From positions 1-25,221 of the forward strand of contig JAQIWT010000274.1 of NCBI GenBank assembly GCA_034696485.1: a stretch of DNA of 25,221 nucleotides, in the 5' to 3' direction. The DNA comes from Isohypsibius dastychi. Lineage: Eukaryota; Tardigrada; Eutardigrada; Parachela; Isohypsibiidae. The stretch's first letter is position 1. Each line of letters opens with the position of its first letter. Shown here one piece after another: positions 21,052 through 25,221 of this stretch. Made by a program: the position numbers and the translations under genes. Below the pieces are notes generated by a model. It was given only the letters and a program-made list of their open reading frames with translations, was not told the DNA's origin and did not search any database.

Positions 21052-21465
21052 ATGGACACTTACAAATTGCTCGTTGCTATTTCTTGGGATCAGCGCACAC
21101 AGCTGGCTCCTCAACATATCTATAGCACATCCAAGTCCCCCTCCAGCTCAGGCTCAAGTTGTCCAGCTGCAGGTTGTCCCTCAAACTGGCATCCAATAAC
21201 AGGGATTCCCACAAATGACCATGTCTCAACAATAGCAATTTGGCGGAGCATACCAAGACTGCTCAATCGCCGTGAATAACAAGGAAATGATGCCGAATCA
21301 GGATACAATCAGGTGGTCCCCTGTGGAGCTCAGCAGCCTGATCAAGCACTAGACTCGCGGAAGATGAGAGTTCCTAACGCTGGTATTCCGATGCAGAATG
21401 GATTTGGTGAACAACCGCAGATGGAAATGGGAAAAATGGAAGGCTGGCCTCAACAACAATTTTAG
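21052..21465 (+). pseudogene. Small Gln/Pro-rich probable secreted protein
   Basis: Single-exon plus-strand frame. It starts MDTYKLLVAI and, after a shift near 21085, continues LLFLGISAHS, a signal-peptide-like hydrophobic run. Then come PSPPPAQAQVVQLQVVPQTG, a TAA (21197-21199), QGFPQMTMSQQ, a TAG (21233-21235) and QFGGAY. After another shift near 21300 the frame reads RKMRVPNAGIPMQNGFGEQ and ends GWPQQQF at 21465. Both internal stops sit inside glutamine runs, where CAA and CAG would be expected. A poly(A) signal follows at 21554. I do not recognise the family. It is compositionally like short secreted nematode proteins. Intact, it would be about 135 residues. Confidence 0.6.
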
Positions 21466-21553
21466 ATGTTTAGTTTAGAATTATTTCGAGAGTTTTGAAT
21501 TTTGATTAAACCACATGGGGATGTTCGAAGTCATTTTTGGAAACGGTTTGAAC

Positions 21554-21559
21554 AATAAA
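21554..21559 (+). terminator. Poly(A) signal AATAAA for the plus-strand Gln-rich gene
   Basis: AATAAA lies 89 bases after the stop codon at 21463-21465, in the right orientation, with AT-rich flanks. Confidence 0.5.
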
Positions 21560-21674
21560 TCACACAATATGGGTCAGATATTTTACGGGCCCTCAAACTG
21601 GGAAGTCTAGGTCAGAATTCTTCGAGCAAATGAACTGAAGAACAAAATGAAGCACACTGATTTGACAAACGGTT

Positions 21675-21680
21675 TTTATT
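21675..21680 (-). terminator. Poly(A) signal AATAAA for the FRA10AC1-like gene
   Basis: Read on the minus strand, GAATAAAAACC lies about 200 bases beyond the FRA10AC1 stop at 21883. With the opposite-strand signal at 21554 it defines a convergent 3' end pair. Confidence 0.5.
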
Positions 21681-21882
21681 CAGCAAATCTTCGTTAGATC
21701 CATTTCCGACAATAGGGAAAGATAAATAATTTGGAATTTTACTCGATTGGAATTTTCAATTGCTTTTTCACAACACTTTCTACAATTCCCAAGAGTGGAG
21801 AAGGCAGATAGATAGCGAGTAAACCATGAGCGAACTTACGTTGAAACTGGAACAAACTAGTTGTATCTTTATAGCTGTGGGA

Positions 21883-23585
21883 TTACAGAAGGATATCGCT
21901 CAAATATTGATCGAAATTCTTGTTGCGAGATCCATCATCAGTTGGTAGTACGGGCATCTCTCGAATTTCTTTTTCATGCTCGCGAAGTTCGGCTTCCGTT
22001 AGACCAGATGGTTTTTCGGGGGGACTGGAGGTTTGCTCAGGTAATTCTGATTGGCGAGCTGCTGACGGTCCACGAGGATTATCTTTGTGCCTAAGAAGCA
22101 AAAACCATATTGCCAAAAAACCAGGAATAAATATGACATTCATGTTCTTTTTAAGTATATCCATCGGTAAAAAATCAATTCTGCAGAATATTCATTTCAG
22201 TGAACACTCGAAGAAATTCACGGAACAAAGTCGCACTAAAGGAAATTCAAAAAGCCAGAAACACATGCTAAATAACCCGACAAATTAACGAAATAAACTA
22301 GAAACCGAACAGAAACTTTCAGATATGTTTCAGTCATCTCTTGCTGACTGTTGTGAAGTTCGAGAATTAAAACTCTAAAATTCAACAAATATCAAGGCGG
22401 GTGTCACAAGCTTCCGATCAGGCAGCCAGTTCTTACCATTTTGTGAAATTTAGGTGGTTGGAACATTTCAGACATAACACGAGGAAAAATTCCGCATAAA
22501 AACAAAAACTCGTTTCCCAAGGTTCACTTCCCAACTCCTCAATCCCATTTTCGGTTCACAATGTTTCGATCCACAAGCGAATAGTCCTGGAAGTCAACCA
22601 GAAGTTATTACGTTGAAAAACAAACAAAAACACCTCTTGAGCGAAATTGGAATTCACCTTTTCCGTCAATGACTTCTTTTTCCGTCCGCCATCTCATCCC
22701 AAACTAATTCAGTTTGATTGCTCTTAAATCCACAATACCATATTCTTGGAATAATTGATCGTAGTATTCCTTCCTTCGCCAAACGCTGTTCCCAAGTTGG
22801 ATCACCCTCTTCCTCGTTATAATCCCATAGACATCTGTGATTCTGTCGGATGACGTGCAAATCCGTCCGATCTCGCAACCTGTCCAGAAAAGACCATGAG
22901 TATATTGGAACCAGAAACCGCTACCAGAAAACACCATCAAGACGGGAAAAAACCTCAAATTCGGTACCAAATTAAATTAATCAGGAATGAAATTATTTTG
23001 AATATTATTCCACAAACCCAAATATCCGATACAAATTTCATATACAAATCAACTCAAATTTGCGCACTACTAAACGCATATTCTAAATGGTCTGAAAAAC
23101 AAACGGAACTTACGTATCAGGTTTGATAATTTCTGTCGAGCCGGGAGCGATGAGAAGATATTCGTTGATGAGCGCTTTATGGCGAGAATATATGCATCTA
23201 GTGTCCAGTCCAAGTAGATGGAACCGCTGGATGGAACTCATCTCGCTTGAATATGAAAGAATTCCAAAAATAAACAGAGTGCTCGAATTCAACTAGAAAC
23301 GAAGTGGGACCTCACATATCAAGAGCTTGAGAATATTGAGTTGGATTCACAAGTTCTGGCTTTTTGTTTGCGCCCGTTGTGGCAACTGGTTGAGATGCTG
23401 GTACGAGCTTATCCGTCAGATCTTTCCTCTTCGTCTATTGAAATAAGAAACCATTCAGAACATCGCACCATGTCAAGTAAGAACCACATGGTTGCATTTA
23501 ATTACGAAATACCGTTTCCATTCGCTTTCAGAACCGTATTCAAACTCGGAATCCCAGTCTCGGATGCGTGATCTCTCATCCTTTC
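21883..23585 (-). pseudogene. FRA10AC1: FRA10AC1 homologue, complete set of exons with two lesions
   Basis: Exons: 23585-23513 (WDSEFEYGSESEWKR, acidic N-terminus), 23433-23316, 23245-23114 (RFHLLGLDTR, RHKALINEYLL), 22879-22658 (RDRTDLHVIRQNHRCLWDYN, TWEQRLAK, YYDQLFQEYGIVDL, FGMRWRTEKEVIDGKG), 22586 to about 22520 (CGSKHCEPKMGLRSWEVNLG), about 22485-22437 (LCLKCSNHLNF) and 22090-21883 (ending NKNFDQYLSDILL, as human EFDEYFQDLFL). FRA10AC1 is a conserved nuclear protein associated with splicing complexes. The four Cys of CGxKxC and LCxxC suggest a zinc site. Lesions: a 4-base tandem duplication (GGAA on the minus strand, 22767-22774) breaking RLAKEYYD, and TAG at 22704-22706 just before FGMRW, where human has Lys. 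It lies head to head with tlf-1. Confidence 0.9.
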
Positions 23586-23749
23586 GAAGGGAACAATTTA
23601 CGTCGAAACACAGTTGGCTGGAAGTATCTTAACGAAAACAAGCAGACAAATAAATTTCTTGAGAATGATGAGAAGTAAAATTTCGACTTGACAAAATGTC
23701 GAAATAATGAAAAGGCCAACAGCGTGTACGATAGAATGCAACGCGTCGA
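23586..23749. promoter_or_regulatory. Short divergent intergenic region between FRA10AC1 and tlf-1
   Basis: The first coding exon of FRA10AC1 (minus) ends near 23585 and the first tlf-1 frame (plus) opens at 23750, leaving about 165 bp for two 5' regions. This is inferred from the gene positions only; no TATA box or initiator can be assigned, and neither start codon is certain. Confidence 0.35.
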
Positions 23750-24776
23750 GTGTTCATCAGTCTGTCGGTCAGCTGTGTCAGCTCAGCTGGCATTTTACTG
23801 TACTATGCCGTTAGGAGATACCAGTTACCACATGGTAGGCTCTACCAGGGAATTCAAAAACGGCAATTGTTTGAATTCACAAGTCTCGATTCTTTTGTGG
23901 GTGTTTCTGTTTCTGACCTTGGCTTCGTTTGCCCAGATAGAACTTCCGGAACGCTCTCAGAAGTTTCAAAGCCACCCAGAGTCTTTCCTCAATATGCGCA
24001 AAGCTTGCCCCGAATCCCCTTCATACCGAATGTGATAACTATTCTGCTGTGAAATTCATTTCCGGTTCAAGAATGTTGTCCCCCCATCGTTCCTGATTAC
24101 GAAAACCAAATTGCCAGCTATTGCTGATTAGTTCTTCAGACTGATGGTATATCAAACGATTCAACGGACAATCATACAAAAGTGTCCAACGAAGTCCGAG
24201 TCACTTCCGTCACGGCGACCTTCGATTGCAAATGTCGAATTAATCTCGAACGTCGCCCGTTATATCCGTACTGCCGAATACAATCCCACACTGGGACTAC
24301 CGTACTGCAAGTTCAACTTCCCATTGACCACCGCCCGAGCTTTGATCTACGCAAAAGGAAAGTTAATCGTCGTCGGCGCCATTACAGTTAAAACGAGCCA
24401 AGCTATTATTCGTCAGGTTTTATTGTGTCTGGAAGAAATTGGATATGATCCGGATAAGAACCCCGAGAATTATTTATTGTATGGATTGTCAGCTAAATCG
24501 GATCTTGGACGTGTGGTTGATATCAACCGACTGAATTCCGAGAATTTCCATACTCGCATGTACCCCGGAAGTTGTTTCTTGTAGTTCACCCCGAAAGTGG
24601 ATATTCTGGCGCCGGATGGGTCGATTATACAAGAACTGCTCTATTCGCTGGCGATATTCATTTTCTCAACCGGAAAAGTCGTTTTCCTGTGAGGAGAATC
24701 GGTGGAGCAGATGACGGAGATTTATCATAATCAGGTGATTCTCGGCACTCGGAACAATCTCATCGGTCATCATTGA
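23750..24776 (+). pseudogene. tlf-1: TBP-like factor (TLF/TRF2 type) with internal stops
   Basis: Exon 1 (23750-24031; start uncertain) has QLPHGRLYQGIQKRQLFEF and PRIPFIPN. The intron 24032-24139 (GTGATAAC...TTCTTCAG) joins in phase to exon 2: EVRVTSVTATFDCKCRINLE, a 1- to 2-base shift at 24249-24256, then TAEYNPTLGLPYCKF, TARALIYAKGKLIVVGA, FHTRMYPGSCF, and IFIFSTGKVVF. These are both half-saddles of the TBP fold. TSVTATFDCKCRINL resembles the TLF first strand (ITNVVCVFRTRCHLNL) more than TBP, and IFSTG is the TLF second-repeat motif. TLF is needed for early zygotic transcription in worms. In-frame stops at 24582-24584 (TAG) and 24690-24692 (TGA) fall inside the second repeat, while homology continues to a TGA at 24774-24776. 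The DNA-contacting phenylalanines of TBP are largely absent, as usual in TLF. Confidence 0.85.
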
Positions 24777-24849
24777 GACGTACATGACCTCTTTTTTTGT
24801 TCTCGTTTTATGGAATCCGCTTAGTCTCAAATTGGTTATTTATCTGGTT

Positions 24850-25220
24850 ATGTGAATGTTATTGCAATTTCCGGTCGAAGTAGCACAATTTTTCGGTGAT
24901 TTCCCATGCCGGTTTTTCTCCGGTTCATCCCAAAACTCGTGAATGGTCTCGATTTGATTGGCAGGCCATAAAAGTATCGTTCAGATAAAAAACCCCATTC
25001 ATTCGCTGCATTCGAATTCACCAGTGAACAAATCCGGTTGGATTTTGTCATTCTCGCAAATTCTGCTGATCTCGTCGAGATTCTTCGGACCACGATGCGA
25101 ATCCAAAAGCGCAGATTTTGGTTCGCTGCATTCTCGAACTGCATTTTTATTTCCGATTCCCATAATGTTTTTTATAGAACCAGAACCCATCTCTCACAAA
25201 ACTCATCTCTGCTGAGACCC
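24850..25220 (-). other. Possible decayed coding fragment at the right edge
   Basis: The minus strand from about 25190 is open for 63 codons and reads AVRECSEPKSALLDSHRGPK and EISRICENDKIQPDLFTGEF. Other frames downstream give GVFYLNDTFMACQSN and GEKPAWEITEKLCYFDRKL. The composition looks like protein rather than random sequence, but I do not recognise the family and no splice structure is secure. It may be the end of a gene beginning to the right of the window. Confidence 0.3.
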
Positions 25221-25221
25221 A

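Noticed and set aside
20684-21199. 171-codon plus-strand open frame
   Set aside because: Its first two thirds are the antisense of the merlin FERM exon; only the part after 21052 belongs to a plausible plus-strand gene.
21883-22164. Apparent 93-residue membrane protein starting with a hydrophobic segment
   Set aside because: The hydrophobic N-terminus is translated intron ending in TTCTTAG at 22091. The remainder is the last exon of FRA10AC1, ending NFDQYLSDILL.
1696-24692. Genetic code with TAA/TAG as glutamine
   Set aside because: Although several stops fall on Gln codons, others replace Trp, Cys, Asn or Lys, TGA is involved too, and frameshifts are frequent. Gene content and introns are nematode, which use the standard nuclear code.
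1-25221. Captured gene fragments within a Helitron or Pack-type transposon
   Set aside because: Same-strand gene fragments fit at first sight, but introns are retained, psme-4 and FRA10AC1 are almost complete, and no Helitron ends or transposase-like frame can be seen.
1-25221. CRISPR arrays, bacterial operons, tRNA or rRNA genes
   Set aside because: No regularly spaced repeats, no clover-leaf or conserved rRNA motifs noticed on either strand, and the coding style is spliced eukaryotic.

Overview
The window looks like nuclear DNA of a nematode, most likely Caenorhabditis or a close relative. It carries animal-only genes (merlin, LDL-receptor-related protein, TBP-like factor), many short introns with TTTTCAG-type 3' splice sites and GTA/GTG 5' sites, and a trans-splicing-style acceptor just before a start codon. 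The species call is inference; I could not run a search.

Layout, mostly on the minus strand and read right to left: an FRA10AC1-type gene (23585-21883); the FERM F2-F3 exons of merlin (nfm-1, 20937-20330); the 5' exons of Golgi alpha-mannosidase II (aman-2, 18930-17907); a nearly full-length proteasome activator PA200 gene (psme-4, 17632 to about 10930); the remaining aman-2 exons (10564-6562); the middle of a WDR11-type beta-propeller protein (6097-3430); two exons of an unidentified helical, spectrin-like protein (3218-2338); the merlin coiled-coil exons (2337-1295); an unassigned stretch; and YWTD-propeller exons of an LRP (347-1). On the plus strand lie a small secreted Gln-rich protein (21052-21465) and a TBP-like factor (tlf-1, 23750-24776). 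A Tc1/mariner-type MITE sits at 14270-14522, within psme-4.

Two things stand out. First, genes are placed inside one another on the same strand. The complete psme-4 locus lies in a 7.3 kb intron of aman-2, whose two flanking exons still join in phase and with the family's residue spacing. The merlin FERM and coiled-coil exons lie on either side of both genes and of WDR11. Second, every recognisable protein gene carries frameshifts or in-frame stops, yet splice sites and long conserved blocks remain. Either this is a recently silenced segment (a duplicate block, a supernumerary or eliminated chromosome, a non-functional haplotype) or the sequence is an unpolished, error-rich assembly. The sequence alone cannot fully separate these, though a 4-bp tandem duplication and many transition-type stops fit biological decay at least as well as indel-type read errors.

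The genes do not form one pathway. They are housekeeping or developmental genes: Golgi N-glycan trimming, proteasome activation, trans-Golgi/endosomal tethering, cortical growth control, RNA-associated FRA10AC1, and germline/embryonic transcription. Because their reading frames are broken as written, they are labelled pseudogene, with the sequencing-error alternative kept open.
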